A DNA stretch of 64,000 nt from Alternaria dauci (GCF_042100115.1 NC_091278.1:1736001-1800000), one strand, 5' to 3'. Positions 11,159 through 23,939 are shown, numbered from the stretch's first letter. Made by a program: numbers and translations. The notes: a model not told the origin generated them from the letters alone.

Positions 11159-12431
11159 CGCAAACACACTTCAGTGCCTGGCAACCCTCAAAAGCGCGCA
11201 AAGATCAACAGGACACCAGAGTTTCAAAGCAAACCTTGGAACCGAAGAAAAACAAAGAGGGAAGACGGCACGACAGCTCCAGTCACCAGCTACAGAAGTA
11301 TCACAGCATAAACAATTAGCCCAAACGCCTCCCATCGGGACCTTATACTCTGCGTACAAACGTCACTCACCCACGCCATGCCACATGCTACCCCATCGCT
11401 CACATGAAACAGCCAAAAAGCGACCCCCATCGCCGCATCCAACCACTCGCCTTGCGCCAAAGGCAGCTTAAAATGTCTTATCTTGGAAAGTACCCATGGG
11501 CATTGAGCCAGTCAGTAGCGAGAGACCAAGAGAGATTGAGCATGTGGAGCGGGCGCTTAGGGTGATGGCGCGCTCGCGACAAGGGTTTCATCGTGTTTGC
11601 GTGTCGTGTAACAGTCGTGGAAGCGCCCATAAAAGACAGGGGGGAACGTGCCAAGCGGGGTAATCGGCGTCGTCTGGTATTTTTAGTACACGGGCGTCTT
11701 CGTGCTGTATATAGGACACAAGGGGTGACAGAAGGATACTTGGAAATACATGACACAACGTTGAATTCGGACGTCACAGAGAAGCAATCACGATGGTGGT
11801 GGGCTGAAAGGGCAAGGGCTTCAATGAACTTGTGGTCTGATCGTGTGCGCCCTTGCTTTTTGCTGCATGCACACTGCCATCACCAAAAGCAGTTTCACAA
11901 CCCCACTAAACACCAGAATAGGCTTTATCGATAATTTGCAGGTGTTAGATCACATGGTCAAACGCCAATAAACTCATGAACTTGATTGGGAACAGCAGAG
12001 AAAAGAGAATTATGTACCTCCCCAACACCTGCCACTTTGATCGATTCCCACATCCGAACAAGCATCAAAGAAAAACTGCAGAAACCACCTCTTCCTTACT
12101 CGCTCCGGGTATGCTAGTCATAATCGTCATAGTCATTAGTGCTACAGGCCGTGTCCTCGTTGCAGGTCGTAGAGATATTGTGAGTCGGGTCGCGTCATGT
12201 TGAGACTTTCTCCGACAAGCGTGCTGGAAGCCCGTGAGCGTTGTTCAGGGATGCAAAGACGCATCCAGAACATGCTGGTCGAACCGAAGCATCTGCCCAA
12301 CAAGATGGAATGATGCAGACTGTCGCAGGCTCGATAATGATGCAAGGCTTCTCTAAAGGGGCTCTCGAGTCCAACCCGCAGGTCCGGCGTCGAATGAAAA
12401 CTGTACAAAGATCCTCATTCACATCCAGAAT
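11159..12431. other. intergenic, 1.3 kb
   Basis: Upstream of the b561 gene and downstream of the DUF8035-like gene. Only short frames without family features occur on either strand. No RNA gene was recognised. Confidence 0.5.
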
Positions 12432-14402
12432 CTAACGGTATCGGCTGCGACGGCTGTCGAACGATACCTCGTGCTCGTAGAAGCGGTCGTCGTAGGCTGA
12501 CGCCGGGCGAGAGTCGTGGATTGATTTGCGCTCAATCTCAATCTCTCGGATGCGACTCTTGCGCTTGCGACGGATCTCATCGGAGATCTCCACGAGGTGC
12601 AACACGTCCTCCTGCATGAGAGTCAGCATACTGCATATTGCGAGCACGGCCATCAACTTACGTATCGCAGGTACTCCATGACGTAGAAGAAGTCGTCGGT
12701 CTCCTCGCACGCATAGCCCATGGAGTCGATGGCTTCACGGATGACCAGGTCCTTTGTGATCTCGGTCCACATGTCCTTCTTCTTCTGTTTCACCGATCCC
12801 TGATTGTAAATGTCAGTGGTATGTTCGTCGTCACCGCTGATGAACTTTGATCTGCGAACGCCATTGTAGCGCTGCCAGGTGATCTCTTGGGCAGCACCAC
12901 CGATGCCATCCATGCGCACACGACTCGTGCCGGGCGGCACGTCGATGATGGACCAGTCTTTGGTTACTCCATTCCAAGCTTCACCTGGGTAGGCGCGCTC
13001 AAGTGCTTTGCGATTGTAGAAATCGGCTTCCAAATCAAAGTCCGAATCGAGCATAGGGGCTGTGTGCACACGCCTTGGGGGACTAAACGACCGCTCGCGT
13101 TGACGTACCTGGTCGCGGTTGAAGTTGATATCAATATCGAGCTCCTCGAAGTTGCTCCTTCCACGTCCACGGCTGTGGCTCCTGGAGATGTGTTAGATTG
13201 CGTCATATGGGTGGCATCTCAAGTGGGTACTCACTCTCGTCGATTAATCTCGATCTCGAGGGTCTCGTTTAGTGGAGGAGGGGGAGACGGTGGCGCAGGC
13301 GGGGGAGGAGGTGTTGGTGTACGCGCCCTGACGACACCTGTACGACTGTCAGTATTGGAGATGGGTACTTTTCGCCATGTCACTCACCATGGTCAATGTG
13401 TCTGTGATGTGTGATGATCTCCTGGATGATGGGAGGACGGATCTCTGGCTCAGGGGCTGGCGGTGGGGGTGGTGGAGGCGGGGAGGGAGAGGGAGAAGGA
13501 GTGGGTGCGCGCTCCTCCTTGCGTCTGATGATGATTTCGTCTCTTATGACTTCGCGGTTGTTGGCGGGTGGGGATTCGGCGCGTGGGCGACGGATGACAA
13601 ACTCCTCGCGCTCCCTGGCGATCAGGTCGCCGCGGTTGCGTGCTGGGGGAGGCAGACTCCTTTCGCGACCTCTAATCGTCAAGGAGCTCCTCTCCCTGCT
13701 TGTATCTCTGCCGTCGCGGCTGAATTCTCGGCGGTTGGCGCGAATCTCAAAGTTGCCGTCACGCTCCTGGAAGCGGATGGAGCCTCGCTCAGCAGAGACG
13801 TCCCTGCCGTGGCGGCTGACTTCGCTGCGAGAAGCGTGGAAGTCGATGTCGTTTCCACCGCGGCCCCGGAAGCGCACGTCGTCGTCATCCACCTGACGCG
13901 GGGCAGGTCGGCTGACGGACCTTACTGGGGGGCCATCACCACGGCGGAAGACGATGTCGTCGCGCTCGGGCGGGCCCCGGGACTGCTCGCGGCGTTTGAT
14001 TGTGATGTCCGTCTCGTCAATGTCGTCTCGTCCACGGCGTGTGGGCGCCTCGCTATGGCGGATGCTGATGTCGTCACGCTCGATGCCCCGCATGGCAGAC
14101 GGCGGAGGCGGGGGACGGCTTCGAGTTGAGCGCACGTCATCGTCGAAGCCACCACGGCTGCTGCGGGGTCCTGCGCGGGAGAAGCTGTCCTCGTCACGGC
14201 CTCTCAGCACCATGGGCCCGGCCGTCGGGCGGTTGTAGTCCTCGCGGAAGAAGTCGGGGGCGCTGCGCCGCGGGTCAGGGCCGACGCCGCGTCGCAGCTC
14301 GAGGTCAAGCTCCTCGTAGTTGCGATCGCTGCGGTTTCCATTGCGGTAGAAATCGCGCTCACGCTCCTCGTACAGCTCGGCGGTTGGGTAGCGTCGCGAC
14401 AT
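12432..14402 (-). CDS. DUF8035-like charged, Arg/Asp-rich repeat protein
   Basis: Four exons: 14402-13388, 13337-13235, 13181-12662 and 12611-12432, giving 605 residues. The N-terminal two thirds are extremely rich in Arg, Asp and Glu and carry about a dozen degenerate copies of an acidic-hydrophobic-basic motif such as DDISIRH, TDITIKR, DDIVFRR and DEIIIRR. A poly-proline stretch follows at about residues 305-320. The folded C-terminal part (from about 420: DWSIIDVPPGTSRVRMDG, then QEITWQRYNGVRRSKF) matches my recollection of the fungal DUF8035 domain. The tail is basic and helical (RRKRKSRIREIEIERKS). The function is unknown. RNA or nuclear association is a guess from composition. The start at MSRRYPTAELYEERER is preferred over an in-frame ATG nine codons upstream. 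Several long antisense frames here are shadows of the biased composition. Confidence 0.82.
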
Positions 14403-16572
14403 TTGTGCGGCTAAGCGACCAGTGAGCAACGACGGGAGGGGGTGTTATGGTAGTGGGGGGGGGAATGTGCCGCTCTCACAGCAGACAGTGGATGGGGTGG
14501 AAGAAAGGGCACGGGCAAGAGTACACGAAGAGGAAAGAAGAAGGGTTATCAAGGGAGAGAAGAATGAACTTGTGCCGTGGCCTGACGTTATCGAGAAGGC
14601 TGGCCCAGTTGACTCCCCGGCGAGAGTAGTGGGGTTGGTAGCAGGACCAAGGTCGGGCGCTGTCTCGCTCTTTTGCAATGACGTAACCTTCACGCTGCAC
14701 TAAACCACCCACCCTGATCACCAGGATCCTTCCTGCCCAATGGCCGCCAAAGCCGCTGCACCTCTGGCCCAGTTCGCAGAAGCAATCGCCTGCAAGCCTA
14801 CGGCCGGCCGGTGAGGTCGACGACGTCGGTTTGCCTACAGCGTGGCCGTGGCTGTCCAGGCCGCTCGACGTCTGTCGTTCTGTCATGTGTCACTGGGCAC
14901 GTTGAGAACCATCCCCACGACGCTCTCTGGGGCTGCTTGGGCCAGCCGTACCGCAGTACAGCCCCAGACGCAGACGCAGACGCGCCGATTAACCCTGCTT
15001 CTTCGCAACCCCAGGCTGAAACCTACCCAAATTCAAGGTCGGAGTCAGGTACAGTTCAGGCGGCCACATGGAGTCGCTACCTGATCGAACGACGGCCGCG
15101 GGAAACACTATTACTACGGAACTTGGACCCAACTGGGGCAACCTGATCGGCGCACTCGACACTCTGTCGTTGGTGAATCTCATCAGATCTTCGTGCCCAA
15201 CAGCGAGCGGCGGCGCGAGACGACCCGCTCGCACCACATTGCAAATCTTCTCATCTGGGCATCAGCTTGTTCTCATGGCTATCCCTCCAGCATGTAGACG
15301 TCTCACGCGCAGCATCAAAAACTGCGGCTTGTGACTTGATTCTCGTGCTGGCCGCCCCCTGGTACAATCCATCTCTTGCCCAGCACCTCATGCAAGATGA
15401 CGTTGTTCGGGCATACTACCTTGGACTGCAATTTCCCCAGCAAGCGATGGCATTCGAAGACATTCTGCTCATAGCCAATAAGCAAAAATTAACCTGCAAG
15501 ACTTGCGCGGTATTAATCAGAGCCGCATGGCGAGAGGTGACGAGAGGAAGAGCCCAGCGAGGTGGACGGGTGGTGGCACGTGAGTGTGTCCTGCAGTATT
15601 TCGACCAATCCCAAAAATGAAAAACGCTCTTAAAACTTTCGCATTTCATCTTTGCAGCTCACTGCTGGTTCTGATACTCCAAACTCGTAGCAGTTCTCAA
15701 AGTCCCACATGCATGTGCGTAGGCTGCACTAACCGTTCCCACGTCCAGGCGCCTGGTGCCTTCCGGTAGGTGTTGGCGGCCACGAGACGGTTACGCTAAC
15801 GACACGAACTCCCACCCGTCAAAAACCCAACGCCTTCTCTGACTGTTCTCCACCACCTTTTCATGAAGGCGATTATATGCCCTTCGATCTAATCCACGCT
15901 TGGTGTTTCTTCCTCATGCATGGCCATCTCTCTTTCGCGCTTCCTCAGAAGTGCCACAGCAGAGTTCGTTTGGTCCACCTTTTCTCTCCATTTGCTACGG
16001 CTTTTGCATGTCAAGTTCAAGTCCACATGCTTATTCACATCAGTTGATGTTTCTAGCAATCGTCCAAGAAACAATCATGTCGCTGGAGGGCAAGAAATTG
16101 TAGGGCATCGGCAACTGAGTGGTAGGCTGCAAACATGCCGAGTTGTTGAATAAGATGCAAGGTCAAGCTTTGGTTGCCACACCACTCTCGTTGTGAGCTC
16201 AAGTTTGGTGTCTCACCTCCAGTCTCATTTCATTTCAGTCCATCTGATTCTTCAACATGTTCCCATTGCTTGATCCAGTCGTACAACACTAGTTTCCAGC
16301 TTGTTGATGCCACTATCTCTACAGTAACAGCCAATTGTCCTGACTGAATTTCGCAATCCTGCTTGTCTCGAATTTTGCGCGTCGTCATAATTGCTTGATT
16401 GGTTGAGTGATCCGTTTGTCGTGGCTAGAACGCTCCTTCCTCACCGTGACTGCGTGTTTACGCCTCACCGCGCGAGCCACAACACCAATTCTTTTTGTGT
16501 CCAGTTGTCTCCTATCGATACCTACCTCAGCACATATCATCTCCTGCCGTCAGTTACAACCGCAAGACAAAC
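14403..16572. other. divergent intergenic region, 2.2 kb, DUF8035-like / Hrr1-like
   Basis: A long upstream region shared by two divergent genes. It includes a run of nine G at 14455-14463. A weak coding candidate begins at 14740 but was rejected because no intron choice gives a convincing protein. No RNA gene or transposon was recognised. Confidence 0.45.
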
Positions 16573-19500
16573 ATGGCGCGAGGCCCTCGCAACAAGCCAA
16601 ACCGGGCCAACCAGCGGGCAGGCGGCAGCACGGCTTCCCGCAGAGGCCCACAAGCACCACTGTCTAACAATACATATGAAAGTCTAGAACCGCTGGCATG
16701 TGAGGGTACGTCTTGTCTTGTGTCTTGCAGTAGCCTGTGGTGTTTCGCTGCAGCAAAGAAGCCCCATATTCCTTGTCTACGGAGTTGTGGAGCCTCTATC
16801 TTCACCTCAATCAAGAGACGTGATTACAAAAATGGCTAAACTTGCAACAGATGGCAATTTGAATGCCGATCTCATCGAGCGCTTCCGCGGCACATCCTTC
16901 AACTCCCCCAGAAAAACCTCTGTTCCTCACGATGACATCCCCACGTCTGAACCGTTCCGCGCCAACAACGATATCCGAGAGTACTTCCAACTAGCTAAGA
17001 AACCTGTCACTGGCGGGGTATGGCTGCATATGCCAGAGGTCCCAGACCCCTCGGAAGTTCTGCGCCCGAAATCCGCATTCAAGAACGGTGACGAGGCGCT
17101 CATCGAGATTGACGAGAGCATCCATCCACACAGGCACGAAGGCGCATACGATGATAACGAAGACTACTTGAGAACTAAATACGAGCTTCTACGTGAGGAT
17201 GCCATTCGACCGCTCCGCGAAGCTATCGACGAGGTTCGTACCGACCCATTCAAGGACGAAGCTGAGTACAGCAACCAGAGCATTGGAATCTATGATCCAG
17301 TGTACATCACGTCGCTCGTCTTCTCGCCGCGAGGTTTGGCAACGCGGGTCGCCTTCTCCCTTAGCCGGGTCAAGAAGTATATCCGGTAAGGCATGGCGTA
17401 GATTCATCTTTAACTCTGACTAACGGAGGTAGGTGGGAGCAGTCGAAGAGACTGATCACTGGCACCCTTGTTGCCTTGTCTCCTACCGATGATGCGTTCC
17501 AGACCCAATGTGTGCTCGCTATAGTTGCAGCCCGCCCTCTCTCCGCACTAGAGCAGAACCCACCTGGGATTGATCTCTTCTTCGCGCGTCCAGAGGATCA
17601 AGAGATAGATCCGATGCGCAAATGGATTATGGTAGAGTGCCGGAGCAGCTTCTTTGAAGCATCCAAACACACACTGCTCGCTCTCCAACATTTGATGAGG
17701 GAACCATTTCCGATGTCCAAGTATCTGGTCCACGTCCAGAAAAAGGTAGACCCGCCGGCCTATATCGAACACAATCCTTACCTCAACCTGAGCTCACTCG
17801 TGAGCATTGAGGAGGGCAAGGATTACGAGAACGTCAATGTGCTAGAGGATTGGCCTACAGCTTCCTCACACTCGCTCGACAGTTCTCAGAGCAAGGCGTT
17901 AAAGCGTATACTAACCAGTGAGTTGGCCATCGTACAAGGACCTCCAGGAACGGGCAAGACGTTCGTGTCTGTTGTCGCACTCCAGATTGCCTGCAACAAC
18001 TTGCACAAAGAGGATGTGCCAATCATTGTTACAGCTCAGACCAACCACGCTCTTGATCAGTTGCTCCGCCATACGTCACAATTTGAGCCCAACTACATTC
18101 GCTTGGGCGGCAGGAGTAAGGACAAGGAGATCAAGAAACGGACGCTGTTCGAAGTTCGTTCGGACCTACCTCGACAAAAGCAGCCTGGCAGCCTGAAGTC
18201 GCAAGCTACTATTGCAATAAGGAAGTTGACTACCCAGCTTCAGGTGTTGCTTGCGCCTCTAGAAGTGAACAAACTGCCACTTGATCACAAGCTCTTCCTA
18301 GGACTTGGACTGATCACCCAAGATCAGGCCCAATCACTGGAGATGGAGTCGCAGTGTACTATGGGAGCCTCGCGCTCTGATAGTCCAGGGATATTGATGG
18401 AACAATGGCTGGGTAGATATCTCACATCCTGTGACCGACCGATCGGCCCAGAACAGTTCGACTGGGGATACGAAGAAGACGACTTCGAGGTCGAACAACT
18501 GAAGGAGCTCGAGGCAGAGGCCGTAGCTAAAGACGACGATGATATCGAGGCACTACACGGCCCGGTACTCCAACTCAGCGACAACTGGAAAGGGACAGGG
18601 AAGCCACTGAGTGACGCCGACATCCAGGACATCTTACGGAAAACGGACGACCTGACGACAATTCGTGTCCCCGATCGCGGTACGATCTATAACTACCTCA
18701 AGCGTCAAGCTAAGAAGCTTATTGTTATCGAGATTCGCAAGCTCGCGAAACTTTATCAAGAAGCAGTTGTGCAACGCAAGGTAGGAATGTGGGAAGAAGA
18801 CGTACATGTTCTCAGCAAGGCACGCATCATAGGCTGCACAACGACCGGTCTCGCAAAGTACCGTGCTCTACTCTGCGCTCTGCGACCTCGGATGTGTGTT
18901 GTAGAAGAAGCAGCGGAAACACTCGAGGCTCCTGTCACTGCTGCTTGTTTCCCTACCCTCGAGCACCTCGTCTTGGTCGGTGATCACCAGCAGCTGCGCC
19001 CTCATACCCAAGTGCGTGCATTCGAAGACAAACCGTACTTCCTGAATTTGTCACTATTCGAGCGCTTAGTCTGTAATGACGTTGCGTTTGATACGCTTAC
19101 CCGACAACGTCGTATGATTCCTGAGATACGACGACTGTTGTATCCTATCTATCAGGACACACTCAAGGACCACAAGAGCGTAAAGGATCTCAGTAATCGC
19201 CCGCCAGTCGAAGGTATGGGTGCGAACAACAGTTTTTTCTTCTGTCACGACTGGCAAGAGGCCCGCGATACGAACATGTCGGCGCTCAACCCAATGGAGG
19301 CGCAGATTATAGTCCAATTCCTCGACTACTTGGTTCTGAACGGCATCGATGCTACCAAAATCACGGTATTGACCTTCTACAATGGCCAGCGTAAAGAGAT
19401 CATGCGCAGGATCCGGGCGCATCCAAATTTACGCGGCGGAGCTCACGATATCCAGGTAGTAACGGTAGACAGCTACCAAGGCGAGGAGAACGATATCGTC

Positions 19501-20565
19501 CTACTCTCTCTGGTAAGATCGAACCACAAACACTCCATTGGGTTCCTGAGCTCCGAGAACCGCGCCTGTGTCGCCCTCTCCCGAGCCAAACGAGGCTTCT
19601 ACATCTTCGGAAACGCAGAGCTTCTTGCATGCGAAAGCGGTACTTGGGCTTCAGTCATTGAGATAATGTGGAGGAATAAGAAGGTTCAGGTGACGACAGG
19701 CCAAGAGCGGCGAGTGGGCTATCAGTTCCCTCTCAAATGCGGCAACCATGGACGCAAGATATGGTGTGAAGTTCCCGAAGACTTTGAACTCATCAAAGGT
19801 GGATGTGACATCAAGTGCGAAGGATCGTTGCCGTGCGGGCATCGCTGCCCATACCCATGTAAGCGTGCCAATTTACGAACTATATAGGAGACACATACTA
19901 AACCGGCTACTAGGTCACCCCTTTGAACATGATAGAATCAACTGCACGCAGAAATGCTCCAGGCGTCTTGAGGCTTGTGGCCATCCTTGTGTCGGTACGT
20001 ATTGTATTTGAATGCAAGCAAGACTCCTCACTGACAATCTCCAGCGGAGTGTTGCGACCCGTGCAAGTGCATCATGTGCGAGCGCCGCAGTGGCGGTGTC
20101 AAATCGACGCTGAAACCAATAAATGGGGTACCACCGTTTCGCGGAGCTCGACCAAACACGCGAAGCCTGATGCTCGAAGACAAGTTACCCGGCCCTGGAC
20201 TCTCTGAACGTGGTCTGCAGACCTATGCGCCCACTCCACGTACGATGACTCCGAGTCTGTCAGATTGCACCACGGCACCGTGGGATGTCTACGCTAACGG
20301 TGGTGGTGTACAAGAGGATGATGCGCGTGCGTACGCAGAGGCGCAGAATGATGCTATGTACTATGCACATCAAGCATCTACGTCTAGGACCGAGGCGACA
20401 GGCGGCAAGCTGATCGAGTTGTCGCCGGAGAAGGTGGCAACAGTTTCCAAAAACACAGGCTTGCTCCTTGATCTTGACGTGGAACCACTGACTCCAGACA
20501 ATCGTCTCCGAATGCCACGTTCGTATGCAAACGCTGCGAGACCCCGCGTCGACCTCCTAGATTGA
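16573..20565 (+). CDS. hrr1: SF1 RNA helicase with NF-X1 zinc fingers (Hrr1/SAD-3/ZNFX1-like)
   Basis: Five exons: 16573-16705, 16851-17385, 17433-19858, 19914-19994 and 20045-20565, giving 1231 residues. The Upf1-like superfamily 1 motifs are present in order: Walker A GPPGTGKT at 392-399, QTNHALDQLL, CVVEEAAETLE near 712 (motif II), VGDHQQLRP near 740, DSYQGEENDIVLLSLVRS near 903 and VALSRAKRG near 936. An NF-X1-type Cys/His region follows from about 1010 (CGHRCPYPC, then CSRRLEACGHPC and ECCDPCKCIMC), split over three exons. The closest characterised proteins are S. pombe Hrr1 (RNA-directed RNA polymerase complex, heterochromatin), Neurospora SAD-3 (meiotic silencing) and animal ZNFX1. A role in small-RNA silencing is therefore inferred. 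Residues 1-44 are basic and low complexity. The C-terminal about 170 residues are unique. Confidence 0.93.
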
Positions 20566-20781
20566 ATGACTGCAGGCAACCATGGAGTCTCGACGTAACC
20601 TGTGCGTTCGTGCTCGTGGCGTACAGGTGGGTGGTTGCATGCGATCATGTCAACGTGAACCAGGAGAATATGTATCGATACAGAGCGTTGGTAGACGGTA
20701 TGCATAGCAATTCCAGCGCAAAGGACTCAAGTCCGGGGTATATAGCTGAATCTTCAGATCGCTCCAACATGTTTGTCATGC

Positions 20782-21378
20782 TCAATCTTTCCTGTCTCCA
20801 TCCATCTGAACCTCAAACACATCGCCCGCCAACTTTGCGACATCACCACCAAGCCTTGCAAGTCCGGCCTTGATGCTTTCAATCGTCTGTGGCGTCAAGC
20901 TGCCTCTCCGCGAATAGAAGTCGACGCCCGCAGGCGTGAACAACGTCTTTGCAAAGTACGTCACGACCCAACTATTGTCCGCGCCCTCCTCGTCGCCATA
21001 GCCTAGTATCTCCCATTTGCTTGTCGCAATCATCAACCATCCCTTGCCACGCCAGTTGTAGCCCAGACTCGCCGCTTCTCCGCCCTCTGCACCTGACGAT
21101 GAGTCTGTGTTTGGCACATCAAACGGCTTGTCAACTCCCTGCACAGTCTTGATCTTATCAGCGCCCAGGGATTGGTACGTGACTACGTCGTCGATCTGGG
21201 CGGGCTGTGTAGAGGGAATGGCGGTGTATGCGATGCGCACATTGCGCGACTTCTTCCACATGGGCAGCGTGGAGTGGGTTACGTTCCAGGAGCCTGATAG
21301 CCATGATAGGGCGGGTGGTGCGAGCGAGGGGGAGGATTCGGTGGACGGCAGGGACGACGGAGCGCGGAGGGTCACCAT
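20782..21378 (-). CDS. Conserved hypothetical protein, calycin/lipocalin-like
   Basis: Single exon, 198 residues from the ATG at 21378. The frame extends 37 codons further upstream, but that part is Thr/His-rich and looks like 5' UTR. The body has the features of a small beta-barrel. LSWLSGSWNVTHSTLPMWK at about 23-41 is the W-containing first strand, and repeated alternating strands follow (NVRIAYTAIPS, GWLMIATSKWEILGYG, NSWVVTYFAKTLFTPAGVDFYSR). The C-terminus is helical. I recognise the pattern as a conserved fungal family of calycin type, but I cannot name a function. No signal peptide is evident, so it is probably cytosolic. It lies tail to tail with the Hrr1-like gene, 216 bp apart. Confidence 0.78.
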   Translation of the reverse strand: MVTLRAPSSLPSTESSPSLAPPALSWLSGSWNVTHSTLPMWKKSRNVRIAYTAIPSTQPAQIDDVVTYQSLGADKIKTVQGVDKPFDVPNTDSSSGAEGGEAASLGYNWRGKGWLMIATSKWEILGYGDEEGADNSWVVTYFAKTLFTPAGVDFYSRRGSLTPQTIESIKAGLARLGGDVAKLAGDVFEVQMDGDRKD

Positions 21379-22551
21379 GGTGAGGTGGCTTTGTTTTGGT
21401 GGGGTGAGGGCGGTTGGTGGTTGGCGATGCGTGTGTGTGGAGATGGACGCGTGGAATCTGGAGATATTTTTGTGGGTATTAAAAGACAATGACGATTGAC
21501 GGTTGTTGACGATGGGTGTTGATGAGCTTGGACGGACAACGGATTTTCGATGTGGCTGGGAGAGCGGTCTGGCGTTTATCAGAGAAGTCGCGAAACTGTT
21601 GCGATCTCAGTGCTCTGGAGCCAGGAGCTTCAAAGTTGCTATATGCTCCATAATTGCTTTTGACCAGATGTTGATCCCACCTCCACTCAACACCACGTCG
21701 TCATCATCACCATCACTATCGCGTCTCCCATCAGCACTCGATAACGCGACAGGGCTGACAGATCGCCGCTACCGGGAGCCAACGCAGCCAGGCGCACGTG
21801 CCAAGCCACCAGCCGTATCCCGCCACTCCAACAATAGATCGTCCTACCTACTTCCGAACTTCGCCTCAGCAACACACAGGCTCCATTGAAAATCGAACAA
21901 CCTGACATCACCATCCCGCGTGCCCGCCTCCAGACGCGTAACGCCCTGTCCATGCCACCGCAATTCGACTGTCTGTCCCACCATCTGCGGTCTTCCCAGC
22001 AGCCGGCGTCGCCAGTTAATGCATCGCAACCCATGTTTCGACTGCGTCGCGGCGTCTCTCGGTTGGCTGGGGGCTGACGAGGCCTGAAACTCGTGCACCA
22101 GTTTGTCCGCGTCGCTTCGTGGGCTGTGCAGTGAGTACGAGAACACCGTTTTCTGAAATGCTTGCCAGGCTCCACTCTTTGTGGCAGTTTGATGGTTGGT
22201 AAAGTGCCACTTTTTTTTCTTGCGCCTAGCTCCCAGCTGTATCCATGATTACCCTATACAGGCTTGGGTGGCTAGGCTGAGACGACTGCTGCGTAATAGT
22301 ATAATAGCATCGTGATTCCCAGTCTTGACGCTTCTGGAGTAACTGCTTTTGCTTTTTCCAACGATTTTACAACACTGAACGAAGTTGTTTCTTTGACATT
22401 GTTTGGGGATATTGCGTGGATCGCTTGATTGTTCTCCGGTACACTGTCTACGACCTCTGTTTGACGACGACAACGACGACCACGAAGAAGCGCTGCTAAG
22501 CTCACCACTCGAGAGGAACTATCCTTCCCACCCAACAACTCACACATTAGC
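21379..22551. other. divergent intergenic region, calycin-like / PLC-like
   Basis: The two flanking genes point outward from this 1.2 kb stretch. Open frames on both strands around 21.7-22.2 kb are compositional and show no family pattern. Confidence 0.45.
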
Positions 22552-23631
22552 ATGTTTTCAAGAAGCATACTACTCCAAGCTTCGGCTCTTTTGCCCTTGT
22601 TATACACACCCGCTTCCGCACAAAACGCTTGCAACAACTCACCCGATCTATGTACCCGCGCATACAACAACATCACATATCTGGGTGCACATAACTCTCC
22701 ATTTCTCAGGAATGAAGACACATCATTTTCCACATCTGGAAACCACTACTACAACACCACAACACAACTCGACGCCGGCGTGCGCCTGCTCTCAGGACAG
22801 GTTCACAAGGCCAACGGCACCGGCAATGCAGCATGGCATCTCTGTCATAGCAGCTGCGACCTTCTCGACGCCGGGACCTTGGAAAGCTGGCTCAGCGAAA
22901 TAAAAACCTGGATGGACGCAAACACAAACGACGTCGTAACCCTCATCCTTGTAAACTCCGACAACGCCTCCCCCGCAGACCTCGGTGGAGTCTTTTCCTC
23001 GTCAGGACTCGACACGCTCGCCTACTCGCCCCCAAGCCTGACAACCACACCGCAAACATGGCCCACGCTCGACACGCTAATCGGCAACAACACCCGCTTG
23101 ATGTCTTTCGTCGCCAGCCTCCCGAACCCCTCGTCAGACTACCCATACCTCATGGACGAATTCGTCTACATGTTCGAGAACGACTACGAAAACATATCCC
23201 CCTCAAACTACTCCTGCAACCCATCGCGCCCGGAAGCCGTCGCTGGAAATCCCTCGACAGCTCTAGAGTCTGGTCGCATGTTCCTCCAGAACCACTTCTT
23301 GTACGAGACGCAGCTCTTCGGCATCCAATCTCCCAACGAGACATATGCCAATGTCACCAATGCAGAAACCGGCTTCGGTAGCTTAGGCGAATCTATACAG
23401 GAGTGTGAGGGAGTCTATGGCAAGCCGGCCAATTTCGTCATGGTGGATTTTTTCAATGTTGGACCTGCGATTGCGAGTGTGGATCGTGCCAACGGCGTGA
23501 GTGACGCACAGGGCAGGAAGAGTCTCAGCACAGAGGCATTGGTGCAAAGTACCGGCGCTGGAGTTAGGGAGAGGGGAAGCTTACTCGCCGTGGTTTTGGC
23601 GGTTGGTGTCGCTGTTTTCTTTGGAGCGTGA
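22552..23631 (+). CDS. Secreted PLC-like phosphodiesterase, probable GPI anchor
   Basis: Single exon, 359 residues. An N-terminal signal peptide (about 1-23, ending ASAQ) and a hydrophobic C-terminus preceded by a small-residue/basic stretch (LLAVVLAVGVAVFFGA) suggest a GPI-anchored cell-surface protein. The fold is the PLC-like TIM barrel. LGAHNSPF places the first catalytic His at 47, and WHLCHSSC places the second at 99. TWMDANTNDVVTLILVN follows, as in fungal PI-PLC X-domain proteins. Six or more Cys residues and many N-glycosylation sequons fit secretion. Fungal members of this family often lack the calcium ligands of eukaryotic PLC, and the substrate is unknown. Confidence 0.88.
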   Translation: MFSRSILLQASALLPLLYTPASAQNACNNSPDLCTRAYNNITYLGAHNSPFLRNEDTSFSTSGNHYYNTTTQLDAGVRLLSGQVHKANGTGNAAWHLCHSSCDLLDAGTLESWLSEIKTWMDANTNDVVTLILVNSDNASPADLGGVFSSSGLDTLAYSPPSLTTTPQTWPTLDTLIGNNTRLMSFVASLPNPSSDYPYLMDEFVYMFENDYENISPSNYSCNPSRPEAVAGNPSTALESGRMFLQNHFLYETQLFGIQSPNETYANVTNAETGFGSLGESIQECEGVYGKPANFVMVDFFNVGPAIASVDRANGVSDAQGRKSLSTEALVQSTGAGVRERGSLLAVVLAVGVAVFFGA

Positions 23632-23939
23632 TGAGTGACAGGGGAGATCAGGACTCGATTCTTCAACATCTTTGGTTATCTGCATGGCGATGGCGTTTTG
23701 GTTTTTGGGATCCCTGGGTCTTGGATGGCCGGGCTGGGACATACTGGGTGATGCGAGCTTGATATCGTTCTGAGAAAGAATGAACCATGCGGCGCCCTTT
23801 CGCGCTTCGCTACGTCTGGATATGTAGCTTAGACAGACAGACTTAGATATAGATATGACGTTACGATGATGGACGATCTCATCAACCAAGCAATTTGATT
23901 AGTCTTCAACATATCCATTGCTTCATCATGTATGGTCAA
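23632..23939. other. convergent 3' flanks, PLC-like / P450
   Basis: A 308 bp stretch between the two converging genes. Nothing coding was seen. Confidence 0.5.

Noticed and set aside
13060..13108. Possible extra 49 bp intron in the DUF8035-like gene (GTACGT...CACACAG)
   Set aside because: Its removal shifts the frame and destroys the downstream conserved domain, and no branch site is present.
13377..14425. Long open frames on the plus strand of up to 250 codons
   Set aside because: They are antisense shadows of the Arg/Asp-rich DUF8035-like gene. They lack start context and family features, while the minus strand gives a spliced 605-residue protein.
14740..15084. Possible two-exon gene starting MAAKAAAPLAQFAEA
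   Set aside because: The in-frame splice leaves a 30 bp intron, shorter than any other here, and the 50 bp alternative runs into a stop. There is no family pattern.
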